A stretch of DNA of 64,000 nt from Rhodobiaceae bacterium (GTDB taxonomy: Bacteria; Pseudomonadota; Alphaproteobacteria; Parvibaculales; Parvibaculaceae), in NCBI GenBank assembly GCA_021404525.1, contig JAAWWE010000006.1, forward strand, positions 167,899 through 231,898, given 5' to 3'. Under the pieces are notes generated by a model. The model did not search any database, was not told the origin of the DNA, and was given only the letters and a program-made list of their open reading frames with translations. The position numbers were made by a program, and so were the translations under genes. Below are positions 51,113 to 60,585 of this stretch, in pieces; within the stretch, counting starts at the first letter, position 1; each line of letters opens with the position of its first letter.

Positions 51113-52255
51113 ATGGGGTTGGTACTGACCGAGGAGCAAACACTCCTCAAAGAAACAGCATCGCAGTTTTTCCAGGAAAAGCTGCCGGTGGCAAACCTGC
51201 GAAAATTGCGGGACGAGAAAAACGCTGACGGATTTGACCGCAGCACATGGAAAGAAATGGCAGACCTGGGCTTTGCAGGTGTGCTCGTGCCGGAAAGCTA
51301 TGGCGGCACAGAGTTCGGTCCAGTTGGCCTCGGAGTCATTCTAGAGCAGGCCGGAAGAACCATTGCATCCACACCGCTTCTTTCGACGGTTCTGCTTGGC
51401 ACGACCGCCATTCAGCTGGGCGGGTCACAGACCCAGCGCCAGGAGATCCTGCCTGCCATCGCCGCAGGCGAAACCATTATGGCATTGGCGGTCGAAGAAG
51501 GCCCACATCACAACCCAACTCAGATCGCCACAACGGCGACAGCAGATGGTGATAACTTTAAGCTTTCTGGCTCTAAGACCTTTGTGATCGATGGCCACGT
51601 GGCCGACACCCTTATTGTCGTCGCGCGCACCTCTGGCGAGGTGAATGATTCGAACGGCTTGACCCTGTTCCTCGTCGATACAAACGGCACAGACGGCCTG
51701 GAGATCACACGGACCATCATGGCTGACAGCCGCAACGCAGCGAACGTGACACTTACGGACGTAAGTGTCCCCGCATCAGCTGTTCTCGGCGGCGTCGATG
51801 GCGGCTGGGACGTGCTCGAACCCGTCCTTGATGCTGGTCGTATCGGTGTATCCGCCGAATTGATGGGCCTGATTCAGGAAGCGTTTGATCAGACACTGGC
51901 CTACCTGAAAGAACGCACCCAGTTTGGAGAGCCCATCGGCTCGTTCCAGGCATTGCAGCACCGCGCAGCAGAAATGTTCGCGGAGCTGGAAGTCTGCCGG
52001 TCTGTTGTCCTAGATGCGCTCAGCGCCCTGGAAGATCGCCGGAATGACGTCCCGAGTCTTGCAAGCCTGGCGAAAGCGCGTCTGTCCGAGTCATCTAAGC
52101 ACATCACGAATGAATGCCTTCAGATGCACGGTGGGGTCGGCATGACTGACGAATATGATGTTGGCCTCTTTATGAAACGGGCCCGCGTTGCCGCCGCGAC
52201 CTTTGGCAATGCTGGCTTCCACCGGGATCGCTATGCCGGTTTGGATGGTTTCTAA
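51113..52255 (+). CDS. Acyl-CoA dehydrogenase family protein
   Basis: GFAGVLVPESYGGTEFGPVGLGVILEQAGRTIASTPLLSTVLLG, QFGEPIGSFQALQHRAAEMF, QMHGGVGMTDEYDVGLFMKRAR. Confidence 0.95.
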   Translation: MGLVLTEEQTLLKETASQFFQEKLPVANLRKLRDEKNADGFDRSTWKEMADLGFAGVLVPESYGGTEFGPVGLGVILEQAGRTIASTPLLSTVLLGTTAIQLGGSQTQRQEILPAIAAGETIMALAVEEGPHHNPTQIATTATADGDNFKLSGSKTFVIDGHVADTLIVVARTSGEVNDSNGLTLFLVDTNGTDGLEITRTIMADSRNAANVTLTDVSVPASAVLGGVDGGWDVLEPVLDAGRIGVSAELMGLIQEAFDQTLAYLKERTQFGEPIGSFQALQHRAAEMFAELEVCRSVVLDALSALEDRRNDVPSLASLAKARLSESSKHITNECLQMHGGVGMTDEYDVGLFMKRARVAAATFGNAGFHRDRYAGLDGF

Positions 52256-52281
52256 AAACATCTGATTCGCGCTGAATTTGG

Positions 52282-52313
52282 AGGGCTTCGGGGCAATCTC
52301 GAGGCCCTTTTTC
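52282..52313 (+). terminator. Rho-independent terminator after second acyl-CoA dehydrogenase
   Basis: GGGCTTCGGGGCAATCTCGAGGCCCTTTTTC, stem with wobble pairs. Confidence 0.7.
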
Positions 52314-52458
52314 TATGTCAGGCCTTTCTTGCATTTGAGGCCTGAACCTTCTATCGACAGAGACAGCGGCGCACATCATACTAGCGCCAGTAACTGAGGC
52401 GGGCCTGGCTCACTGCCAGCCGCTCGATGACCCCAAATGACAGGATTTCAGTAAAGCT

Positions 52459-52695
52459 ATGGCCGACGAAAACGATGACACCCAGCCGGAGCGCATCACT
52501 GTTTTGGCAAAGGATTTCACGCCCGCAGCGATGGAATTTCATCGCCGCAATATGAGCGCGAAAGGGTATCGCATGGAAGGCCAGATTGTGCCCCGGAAGT
52601 TCCAGATGATTGAGGGCATGGGTGAGCCATCCGACCTGTTTGAAGGCGAACGCTTTTACGCTGTGACCTTTGTCCGGAAATCCGACCAGGAATAG
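52459..52695 (+). CDS. Small hypothetical protein
   Basis: 78-aa ORF (MADENDDTQPERITVLAKDFTPAAMEFHRRNMSAKGYRMEGQIV...) in tandem with the next ORF. Confidence 0.6.
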   Translation: MADENDDTQPERITVLAKDFTPAAMEFHRRNMSAKGYRMEGQIVPRKFQMIEGMGEPSDLFEGERFYAVTFVRKSDQE

Positions 52696-52715
52696 ATCAC
52701 GGCACGCGAGGTCAT

Positions 52716-53207
52716 ATGGTCGAACAAAACGAGCCAGGTGGGCAGCAAGCTCCTCATGACACCCATGAGGACACTCGCAACACAGATTTAGCAGGGGTAG
52801 TCCCGCCGGATGGTGTGGATCGCTGGACACTGATGCGCGATGTCACCGTGTTTCAGGGAAAGCTCATTCTGGACGGCCTTCGGGATCTTCTCTTAAGTCC
52901 CATCTCCATCGCTGCGGCGCTGATCGGCATTATTGGTGGTGGAGATAGACCCGGCCGACAATTCTACGACCTCCTCTATTTGGGCAAACGCTCCGAAAAA
53001 TGGATCAACCTTTTCGGCGCAGCCTCCCATGTCTCCCCACCAAGCTTCGATAAGGAAGACGCCGAAAGCGTCGACGCTCTGGTCGATCGCCTGGAGACTG
53101 TCGCTCGACGGCAGTACGAAAAAGGTGGTCTGACACAGAATGCCAAAGATGCTGTTGATCGGGCCCTCGACGCGGTCAACAAAGGCCTGACCAGCAAAAA
53201 CCCCTAG
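52716..53207 (+). CDS. Hypothetical protein with one hydrophobic segment
   Basis: RDLLLSPISIAAALIGIIGGGDRPGRQFYDLLYLGKRSEKWINLFG. Confidence 0.7.
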   Translation: MVEQNEPGGQQAPHDTHEDTRNTDLAGVVPPDGVDRWTLMRDVTVFQGKLILDGLRDLLLSPISIAAALIGIIGGGDRPGRQFYDLLYLGKRSEKWINLFGAASHVSPPSFDKEDAESVDALVDRLETVARRQYEKGGLTQNAKDAVDRALDAVNKGLTSKNP

Positions 53208-53312
53208 AATCCAGGCCCATGCGCGCGCATGGGTGAAAAGTGCGGCTTTTTACTGGTCCCGCTCAGCCTCCCGTGCATCATGAAACCAACAAACAGATCT
53301 GGGGAGGTCATA

Positions 53313-54275
53313 ATGAGCGCACAGGAAAATTTTGGACACAGCACGCAAGCAGGTGAAGTGGTTAAAGGCATCAGCCTTGCGGGGAAAACAGCCATCGTGA
53401 CCGGCGGGGCTTCCGGCCTCGGTGTGGAAACCACCCGAGCGCTTCTACAAGCTGGCGCCGCCGTCACTCTTCCTGTGCGGTCCATCGAAAGAGGGAATGA
53501 GGTCGCAAAAAGCCTCGCGGATGATACGGGAAACCCCAACGTTTCCGTGGCCCAAATGGACCTCATCGACTATGCAAGTGTGCGGGCTTTTGCAGAAGAG
53601 TTTCTCGCAAGCCATGACCGGTTGGATATCCTCATCAACAATGCCGGAATCATGGCCTGTCCCCTCACCCGTTCACCAGAAGGCTATGAAAGCCAGTTCG
53701 CCACCAACCATCTGGGCCACATGCTGCTCACATGTAAGCTGGCCCCTGCCTTGGTCAATGCCGCACCTGCCCGCGTCGTATGCTTGAGCTCCATCGGGCA
53801 CCGCCTGTCACCGATCCGTTTCGACGATATCAATTTCGAGACCACCGACTATGACAAGTGGATCGCATACGGGCAGGCGAAAACAGCCAACGCGCTTTTC
53901 GCCGTTGAGTTGAACCGCCGCCTGTCAGGCAAAGGTGTGAATGCCTTCTCCGTTCACCCCGGTGGCATCATGACAAACCTGCAACGAGACATGTCCGACA
54001 CCGAAATCAAAGGAATGGGATGGGTCGATGATGATGGCAATGTGCGCGAAGGCTTTAAAACGCCAGCTGGCGGCGCCGCGACAGCGGTCTGGGCTGCGAC
54101 AAGCCCAAGCCTGAATGGCAAAGGTGGCGAATATTGCGAGGATTGCCATATTGCCGAACCCGCCAGAGACGATGTGCCCTTTGCAGGCGTTCATGAATAT
54201 GCGCAGGATGCTGAAGCAGCACAAAAACTATGGGAGGTGTCAGAGAAGATGTTAGGGGAAAGCTTCAGCCTCTAG
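53313..54275 (+). CDS. SDR family oxidoreductase (retinol dehydrogenase/WWOX-like)
   Basis: KTAIVTGGASGLGVETTRALLQAGAAVTLPVRS, ILINNAGIMACPLTRSPEGYESQFATNHLGHMLLT. Confidence 0.94.
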   Translation: MSAQENFGHSTQAGEVVKGISLAGKTAIVTGGASGLGVETTRALLQAGAAVTLPVRSIERGNEVAKSLADDTGNPNVSVAQMDLIDYASVRAFAEEFLASHDRLDILINNAGIMACPLTRSPEGYESQFATNHLGHMLLTCKLAPALVNAAPARVVCLSSIGHRLSPIRFDDINFETTDYDKWIAYGQAKTANALFAVELNRRLSGKGVNAFSVHPGGIMTNLQRDMSDTEIKGMGWVDDDGNVREGFKTPAGGAATAVWAATSPSLNGKGGEYCEDCHIAEPARDDVPFAGVHEYAQDAEAAQKLWEVSEKMLGESFSL

Positions 54276-54303
54276 AGTGGCCACAGATAGGCGACACGCA
54301 AGG

Positions 54304-54906
54304 CTATGCCGCGAAATACCCAACGCCGAAATAGAATGCGATAATAATCGCGATTGATATCAGGATTGAGATCGTCGCGAGCGTTGCCCCTAAAGCGACG
54401 ATGGCTCCATCATGTTCGATCAACCCTATGCCCAGCACGGCAAATGAAATGGCGGGCAACCAGGCACTGAGAGGGATCGGCAAACAGAGGTTGATCGCAG
54501 AGGCGAGCAGCAAGCCGCCTAGAAGACGCTCGGCGCGTCCTTCGAAAAGAAAAGACAGGCGGGCTTTTGTAAGCCGCGCCACCGGTCGCGCCACCGGAAG
54601 CGCCTTTAACGCTGCATTACGCCATTTTTCCCGCTTGAGGTGGCGGTTCAAAAGAAATCTCGGCAACCAAAGATCAGGGCGCCCCATCACCATCTGGACC
54701 GAAATGAACAGAGCTGGAACACCAAAAATCAGGTTGGAGCCGTAGGGCAGCGGCAACATGTTGAGAAGCCCGACAAGCAGCAGCGCCCAACCGAAACTCC
54801 GGTCGCCCAAGCCGTCAAGAACGTCTCCCAATGTGCTGCCATCCGGACCATTTCGGGCCCCAAGGCCCGCCAACCCGCGGATCGCATCGCTTCTTTTCTT
54901 AGCCAT
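54304..54906 (-). CDS. Exopolysaccharide biosynthesis protein, ExoD family
   Basis: LGDVLDGLGDRSFGWALLLVGLLNMLPLPYGSNLIFGVPALFISVQMVMGRPDLWLP. Confidence 0.92.
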   Translation of the reverse strand: MAKKRSDAIRGLAGLGARNGPDGSTLGDVLDGLGDRSFGWALLLVGLLNMLPLPYGSNLIFGVPALFISVQMVMGRPDLWLPRFLLNRHLKREKWRNAALKALPVARPVARLTKARLSFLFEGRAERLLGGLLLASAINLCLPIPLSAWLPAISFAVLGIGLIEHDGAIVALGATLATISILISIAIIIAFYFGVGYFAA

Positions 54907-54970
54907 TCACTGTCCGAAACACTGTTCCGGAAGGAAATACCATATTGCGCTAATCGAGGGTAGCGCTCTA

Positions 54971-55999
54971 TTAGGTCACCATGCGTTTGAAGGCATCATC
55001 ATGCTTATCGACAAACTGATGCTTCAAGGCACCGGCTACATGCGCGGCAAATACGACATAGAACAAGACCGGTAGCGCAAGCTTGTGCAGAAGCGCCCAA
55101 GGCACAATAAGGTCGGCATCCGGGGCCCAGAAAAGCGGCGTATCCCAAAAGAAGAAATGAGAATATTTTCCGCCAAAGGTCGACATCACAAATCCCGTGA
55201 TGGGGAACCCGATCATCAAGACATAGAGCAACACATGGGCAGAATGGGCCGACCTGCGTTCCCAGGGCTTGTGGCCGCTATCCAACACCGGTGTCGGACT
55301 TATCCAATGCCAGATGAGTCGATAGGCAACCAGCACCAGGACCGTCAAACCAAGAGATTTATGAACAACATAATATCCCTGCCGATACCACACATCCTCT
55401 GGGATCATTGAAGTGAAGATCCCCATCGGGATGAGCGCTACAAAAAGTACGGCCGTTGTCCAATGAATGACCCGGGTTGTGCGCCCATAACGCTCCCGCT
55501 CATTTGCCGATTGCAGAGCCAACACGTCACTGCGTTTGGTTTGCCAATAGGTTACGAGCAATAAAAACAAACCGCCAAGTGTGAACGCGACACCCATCAG
55601 CCTCATCAGATTGGGTTTGAAGTCATCGGTCGGAAGAAAGGGCGGGCGAACATGATCAAGCGCACCAAGCAAATGCAGCCAACCGATCATCAAGCCAATG
55701 CCCAATGTCATCGCCGCAGTCAGAAACGTTCCCACAACCCGCCGACTGGGAGAAGCATGATTGAGCCAGGCTGCTGCGAGCAGCGCGGCAACAAGCACCA
55801 CGACACCCGCAACGCTATCTGCCTGATAGGCCATGCGATGGTCATTGTCGGCTGCGTTTTCAATCAGCTTGGCCGTCATTTCATTGCCCGCCTCTGTAGG
55901 CGCGAGAGCGCCCTCCGCCAAAGCCAAGGAAGGCGTGAGCCCAACCACGCTCAGCACAATCAAAAGCACCACATTCCGAAATAGTCTGGTCACAACCAT
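54971..55999 (-). CDS. Cytochrome b561-type membrane protein with N-terminal TM extension
   Basis: YGRTTRVIHWTTAVLFVALIPMGIFTSM, VHKSLGLTVLVLVAYRLIWHWISP, HVLLYVLMIGFPITGFVMS, FAAHVAGALKHQFVDKHDDAFKRMV. Confidence 0.9.
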   Translation of the reverse strand: MVVTRLFRNVVLLIVLSVVGLTPSLALAEGALAPTEAGNEMTAKLIENAADNDHRMAYQADSVAGVVVLVAALLAAAWLNHASPSRRVVGTFLTAAMTLGIGLMIGWLHLLGALDHVRPPFLPTDDFKPNLMRLMGVAFTLGGLFLLLVTYWQTKRSDVLALQSANERERYGRTTRVIHWTTAVLFVALIPMGIFTSMIPEDVWYRQGYYVVHKSLGLTVLVLVAYRLIWHWISPTPVLDSGHKPWERRSAHSAHVLLYVLMIGFPITGFVMSTFGGKYSHFFFWDTPLFWAPDADLIVPWALLHKLALPVLFYVVFAAHVAGALKHQFVDKHDDAFKRMVT

Positions 56000-56137
56000 C
56001 CTCCCCTATCAGTTCGCCAACCAAGTAGGAAAGGAGGATACCAGCGGTAGCATCAGTCATTTTTGAATGGCGTGAGATATGGTAATTTGTGATCAGAAGC
56101 ATGAACCCATCGGCCATCACCATCAGGCACACCTAGA

Positions 56138-56395
56138 ATGCAAGAAAAGCCGTGGTTTCTCTACATTCTGGAATGCGCCGGGGATCGGCTATATACCGGC
56201 ATCACGGTCGACGTTGATGCCCGGTATGCCGCACATGCCAGTGGCAAAGGCGCCAAATTCACCAAGGGGTTTCCGCCAGAACGCATCCTTTTCCAGGCAG
56301 AGTTTCCAGACCGAGCAGCAGCAAGCCGCGCGGAGTCCGACTTCAAGAAACTGTCCGCTTCGGAAAAAAGACGCTTTGTAAAAACCCACACTTAA
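56138..56395 (+). CDS. GIY-YIG nuclease family protein
   Basis: WFLYILECAGDRLYTGITVDVDARYAAHASGKGAKFTKGFPPERILF. Confidence 0.94.
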   Translation: MQEKPWFLYILECAGDRLYTGITVDVDARYAAHASGKGAKFTKGFPPERILFQAEFPDRAAASRAESDFKKLSASEKRRFVKTHT

Positions 56396-56412
56396 TCTGG
56401 AACAGACAAATT

Positions 56413-56634
56413 ATGACCCCATCCGATGAGAGCAACAGGATCGGCGATCTCGAAGTGCAGGTAGCACACCAAACCAGGCTTCTCGACGAGCTCAACGAAA
56501 TCGTGCGAGCGCAGTGGACAGAAATCGACAAGCTCACGAGATCTGTAACCTTGCTGGCAGACCGCCTAGTCAGTATCGAAGCCAACAACAAAAAGGGGAC
56601 AGCTGGCGAAGAGCCCCCACCGCCTCACTACTGA
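56413..56634 (+). CDS. SlyX family protein
   Basis: RIGDLEVQVAHQTRLLDELNEIVRAQWTEIDKLTRSVTLLADRL, ends EEPPPPHY. Confidence 0.9.
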   Translation: MTPSDESNRIGDLEVQVAHQTRLLDELNEIVRAQWTEIDKLTRSVTLLADRLVSIEANNKKGTAGEEPPPPHY

Positions 56635-56640
56635 GCGGGC

Positions 56641-57174
56641 CTACTTCTTCAAGAACACAAGCGTTAAGGTTCCGATCTCCACACCAAATCGCGTGACACT
56701 CGCGCGGTTGAGCAACACGCCATCAGGCTGCAAGTAAAACCAATCGGTAAATCGAACGCGCCAGGTTGTCTCGGGGTCAATGACCAGATCAATATCGTAA
56801 GCCCAGGTCAGAGCGTTCCCGTAAGACTTACCGACAGCGACACCGTCAATGTCGGGGGACGACCCTTCATAGGTGTGGTCATCCAACTTGCGAATGGTCC
56901 AGATGCGTTGATCTTCTTCGCCGTCTTTGTAGACAAACCGTTCGTCCAGTGTCAGCACATCACCGTCGACAGTGCCCGTCACATCAACCACAAACTCCCG
57001 CCTCAGCTTGCCGAACCGGTCTTCAAAAATGCCATATCCCCTACTCTCTCCAGCGAAATACTCAGCTAAGACAAGACGCGGCTCAGTCCCGTCAAATTCT
57101 TCCACCTGCCCGCCGACACAACCGACAAGGAAGAGAGACACAGACATGACAGAAACAGCTAGAATTCGGCGCAT
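56641..57174 (-). CDS. DUF3833 family lipoprotein
   Basis: Lipobox LFLVGCVG; LDERFVYKDGEEDQRIWTIRKLDDHTYEGSSPDIDGVAVGKSYGNALTWAYDIDL. Confidence 0.85.
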   Translation of the reverse strand: MRRILAVSVMSVSLFLVGCVGGQVEEFDGTEPRLVLAEYFAGESRGYGIFEDRFGKLRREFVVDVTGTVDGDVLTLDERFVYKDGEEDQRIWTIRKLDDHTYEGSSPDIDGVAVGKSYGNALTWAYDIDLVIDPETTWRVRFTDWFYLQPDGVLLNRASVTRFGVEIGTLTLVFLKK

Positions 57175-57276
57175 AACATCTATCCTTAAAAGATACTGAC
57201 AGTTTTTCTACGTCGACCGGTCCCACTCAGATCATAGGACCAACTCGAACTTTGCGATCAGGCAAAGGAAGCGTAT

Positions 57277-57954
57277 ATGTCGACCATGAGCCCAGATACG
57301 CCACGTCCGATTACATACAACCCACCGCTGGAAGCATTGAGGGTGATACATCAGGACGCGCAAATTCTTGTCCTTTCAAAACCCTCAGGACTGCTGACCG
57401 TACCTGGCAAGCCCGCCGCTCATGCCGATTGTCTGGAAAGCAGAGCACGCACGGAATTCCCAACAGCGACGATCGTTCACAGGCTGGATATGGACACGTC
57501 GGGGATTCTGGTCATGGCCATGACCCCAGAGGCACACCGGCACTTGGGGCTGCAGTTTGAAAAACGAAAAACTGCAAAATGCTACACAGCGCGCGTGTGG
57601 GGTGAGATGTCAGACAATGAAGGTACCGTCAGCGCGCCCATCATCACAGACTGGCCCAATAGGCCAAAACAGATGATTGATTTTGAAAAAGGTCGATCAG
57701 CTGAAACCCATTGGAAAGTGCTTGATCGGGAAGCCGGCAAGACGCGCGTAGCACTATATCCTCACACCGGCCGCTCGCATCAATTGCGGGTTCACATGGT
57801 AAGCCTCGGGCACCCGATCCTTGGGGACAATATTTACGCACCAGACGAAGCGTTCAACGCTGCTGAAAGATTGCAACTCCACAGCACCTCGCTCACGTTA
57901 CACCACCCCGATGGTGGAAAACGCCTGACCTTTTCCGACCCCTGCCCGTTCTAG
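57277..57954 (+). CDS. RluA family pseudouridine synthase
   Basis: VLSKPSGLLTVPGKPAAHADCLESR, IVHRLDMDTSGILVMAM, LYPHTGRSHQLRVHMVSLGHPILGDNIY. Confidence 0.96.
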   Translation: MSTMSPDTPRPITYNPPLEALRVIHQDAQILVLSKPSGLLTVPGKPAAHADCLESRARTEFPTATIVHRLDMDTSGILVMAMTPEAHRHLGLQFEKRKTAKCYTARVWGEMSDNEGTVSAPIITDWPNRPKQMIDFEKGRSAETHWKVLDREAGKTRVALYPHTGRSHQLRVHMVSLGHPILGDNIYAPDEAFNAAERLQLHSTSLTLHHPDGGKRLTFSDPCPF

Positions 57955-57971
57955 ACGGAACACAACCGACC

Positions 57972-59105
57972 TTATTCCGCTATCTCTGGACCATGGACCC
58001 TGATCATGAGCGCGGCCAACCCTGCACCAAAAAACGCGACCCCACCTAAGAATAGAAATGCGCTTTGCTCGCCCCCAAAGGAAATCGCAATTCCGGCGAT
58101 CGCGGGAATCGCTATGCCGCCGCACATGCCCATGCCAACGAGCAGGCTGGAGAGCCTCGGCGAGGCGACCATTGGCCTGGCGAGCCAGGCAAACATGTTC
58201 GGAAAAATCAACGATATCGCCGCGCCGGAAAGGATAAAGGCGTAGGGTGCAGCTGCCACATTAAGGGTCAGAAATAGGGATGCACCCCCGACAAGCAACC
58301 CAGCGGTTACCAACCACCCCGGCCGCACAAAAAGACTGATCCCGACTGCCGCCAAACGCATCACTGTAAAAGCAACATAAAAAAGGGAGGTATAGACGGC
58401 GGCCTCTGCTTCACTCACCCCCTGTGCAACCAAAACTGTCGCGCCCCAGCCAACGGCGGAGATCTCAATGCCCACGCCGAGCGCCATAAGAAACAATATC
58501 CATCGATAGCGCCTGAACAGCGTGGAGAGGTCTTCCCCGCGATCGCTAACTTCTGGCCCGCGATCATCGCTCATCAACGCAAACGGCAAGATCACTAAAG
58601 CCACAAGAAAGATCGCAAAAAATGCCGCGTCCGGGCGTCCGCCCAACCAAACCAGGAGCAAAGGTGCACCAATAGCGCCTACTCCGAACACCGCGTTCAA
58701 CAAGTTCAGAACAACCGGCGATCTTTCGCCAAAGGAGGCCGCTGCGAAGCCATTAAAACCAACTGTCAGCAGCCCATACCCGCACCCATTGAAAGCAGCA
58801 CCTAGAAGGGCAATCTCCCAGGAGGTCGTTGAGGAAATAGCGACCGTTCCGATCAGAATACTTCCAATACCCGCAGCCGGTCGCCACCGCAAAACATAAG
58901 CCGGCAAACGAAACGCCAAGCCAGAAACACCCACAAACGCGCCAACCCAATGTGCACTTAAAATAAGCCCCGCAGCACCGGGACCTAGCTCAAAAGCCCG
59001 TTCAAAGGCCGGCAAAGAGGGACCAAACAGGGCTTGGGCGATACCGATCAGTGAAAAGGCAAAAAAGCCGGTACCTAGCGTCAGTGCTTTCCAGGGAGCA
59101 GACAC
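57972..59105 (-). CDS. MFS transporter
   Basis: Twelve-TM-like hydrophobic pattern; GPSLPAFERAFELGPGAAGLILSAHWVGAFVG. Confidence 0.88.
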   Translation of the reverse strand: MSAPWKALTLGTGFFAFSLIGIAQALFGPSLPAFERAFELGPGAAGLILSAHWVGAFVGVSGLAFRLPAYVLRWRPAAGIGSILIGTVAISSTTSWEIALLGAAFNGCGYGLLTVGFNGFAAASFGERSPVVLNLLNAVFGVGAIGAPLLLVWLGGRPDAAFFAIFLVALVILPFALMSDDRGPEVSDRGEDLSTLFRRYRWILFLMALGVGIEISAVGWGATVLVAQGVSEAEAAVYTSLFYVAFTVMRLAAVGISLFVRPGWLVTAGLLVGGASLFLTLNVAAAPYAFILSGAAISLIFPNMFAWLARPMVASPRLSSLLVGMGMCGGIAIPAIAGIAISFGGEQSAFLFLGGVAFFGAGLAALMIRVHGPEIAE

Positions 59106-59288
59106 GTCAGTTTTTCTCGCTTTTCTTGAGACTGGGTAAGAACTTTAGCTGGCTCAACACTCTCCGGCTTAACGTCTTGTTTTACATAATCATTCCGATA
59201 GCGCCAGCGACAGGGTCATTAAACTTTCTGAAATCCGAAAACTTTAGAGTTCACCTAAGGTTGCAGATAGAGAGTCTAGGAGCCGGTC

Positions 59289-59897
59289 ATGGATAGAGAT
59301 CAACAGATCGCATTGGGCGCCCAATTGATGGCTCATTGGAAATCTCTTCTCACCTGTGAGTGCATTCCAGCAGCTGGAAAATTCAAACCAGAAGCGAGCC
59401 TGAAATCTGTCCTGCCACACCTCCTCATTCTGGAAATTGTGGATGGCGACGTGAAACTCGGTCTTATCGGGCCAGGGCACAACGGACGGTTGGAGGTCAA
59501 TCCCATGGGACATTCCTATCTCGATACGATCCCTCCCGAGCGCCGATACGCAACCATGATGCGGGTTCAGGCAATGCTGCAGCACAAGTGCGGCGCCAGC
59601 ATAGAAATCGAAGAAGAGATGGAGAACGGGGAGCTAGGCACCACCTATCTGACAGTCGTGCCCTACGCCGCCGACGACACACACGGTGCCTATCTCGTCA
59701 CGGTCGTGCCCCCAAACACACTGGCCGAGGACGATAAATCTGCAACCTCTTCTTCTTTTCTCAGCAGGCCTTTCAAATCCTTTGAATATCTGGATCTGGG
59801 ATTTGGCACGCCGCCCGCCTTAGCTGAGAAGATAATGGGGGTTGATGCGCCATCCCCATCATTGCAATGGCCCGACCTTAAATCTCTGGTTGAGTGA
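59289..59897 (+). CDS. PAS domain-containing protein (PAS_5/DUF1457-like, tentative)
   Basis: GAQLMAHWKSLLTCECIPAAGKFKPEASLKSVLPHLLILEIVDGDVKLGLIGPGHNGRLEVNPMGHSYLDTIPPERR. Confidence 0.65.
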   Translation: MDRDQQIALGAQLMAHWKSLLTCECIPAAGKFKPEASLKSVLPHLLILEIVDGDVKLGLIGPGHNGRLEVNPMGHSYLDTIPPERRYATMMRVQAMLQHKCGASIEIEEEMENGELGTTYLTVVPYAADDTHGAYLVTVVPPNTLAEDDKSATSSSFLSRPFKSFEYLDLGFGTPPALAEKIMGVDAPSPSLQWPDLKSLVE

Positions 59898-60013
59898 GGC
59901 GCCGTGGGACATGCTCACCAGGGCTGGTCGCGAAAAAATGAAAAGGTTTGCTGGCAAGCCCTCTCCACTTAGGATGAAGCATTGAATCGCATCAAATAAG
60001 AGGCTGGCCCAGC

Positions 60014-60421
60014 ATGGATTTCACCTACCCGCTCTCAGGCATTGTTACCGTTGTCACCCTCCTCATCTATATGTGGATGGCGATGCAGGTCGGCAAATCC
60101 CGCGGAAAGCATGGCGTTCCAGCACCCCAGAACACCGGACCTGATGAATTTCTCCGCGCCCTCCGGGTTCACGAGAACACTGTTGAGGGGCTCCTCCTAT
60201 TCCTGCCAGCACTCTGGATGTTTGCGCTGACATTCGGCGATCTGTGGGCTGCACTGGTCGGCCTTTTCTACCCGCTTGGCCGTATCGTCTACGCTTTGGG
60301 ATACTACCAGGCGGCGGACAAGAGAAGCCGCGGTTTTATGATTGGGCTCATCTCGACGATAATTCTCCTTATCGGCAGCCTAGTCGGGTTTGCCCTCTCG
60401 GCAGCGACGCTGTACCTATAG
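60014..60421 (+). CDS. MAPEG family protein
   Basis: GPDEFLRALRVHENTVEGLLLFLPALWMFAL, LGRIVYALGYYQAADKRSRGFMIG. Confidence 0.95.
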   Translation: MDFTYPLSGIVTVVTLLIYMWMAMQVGKSRGKHGVPAPQNTGPDEFLRALRVHENTVEGLLLFLPALWMFALTFGDLWAALVGLFYPLGRIVYALGYYQAADKRSRGFMIGLISTIILLIGSLVGFALSAATLYL

Positions 60422-60585
60422 CAAACATAAAAGCCCACTAATTGGCCCAAAGAACCGGTTCCAAGAGTAGCAAATTGAGACATCTGGTTTGACAGATTTG
60501 TTCAGACATTTTTGCTACAAACCACGAATAGGCTTGTCGTGACCGTCTATTTGACCTCCCCCCTTCAGAAGAGTTAGGGCCCCTG

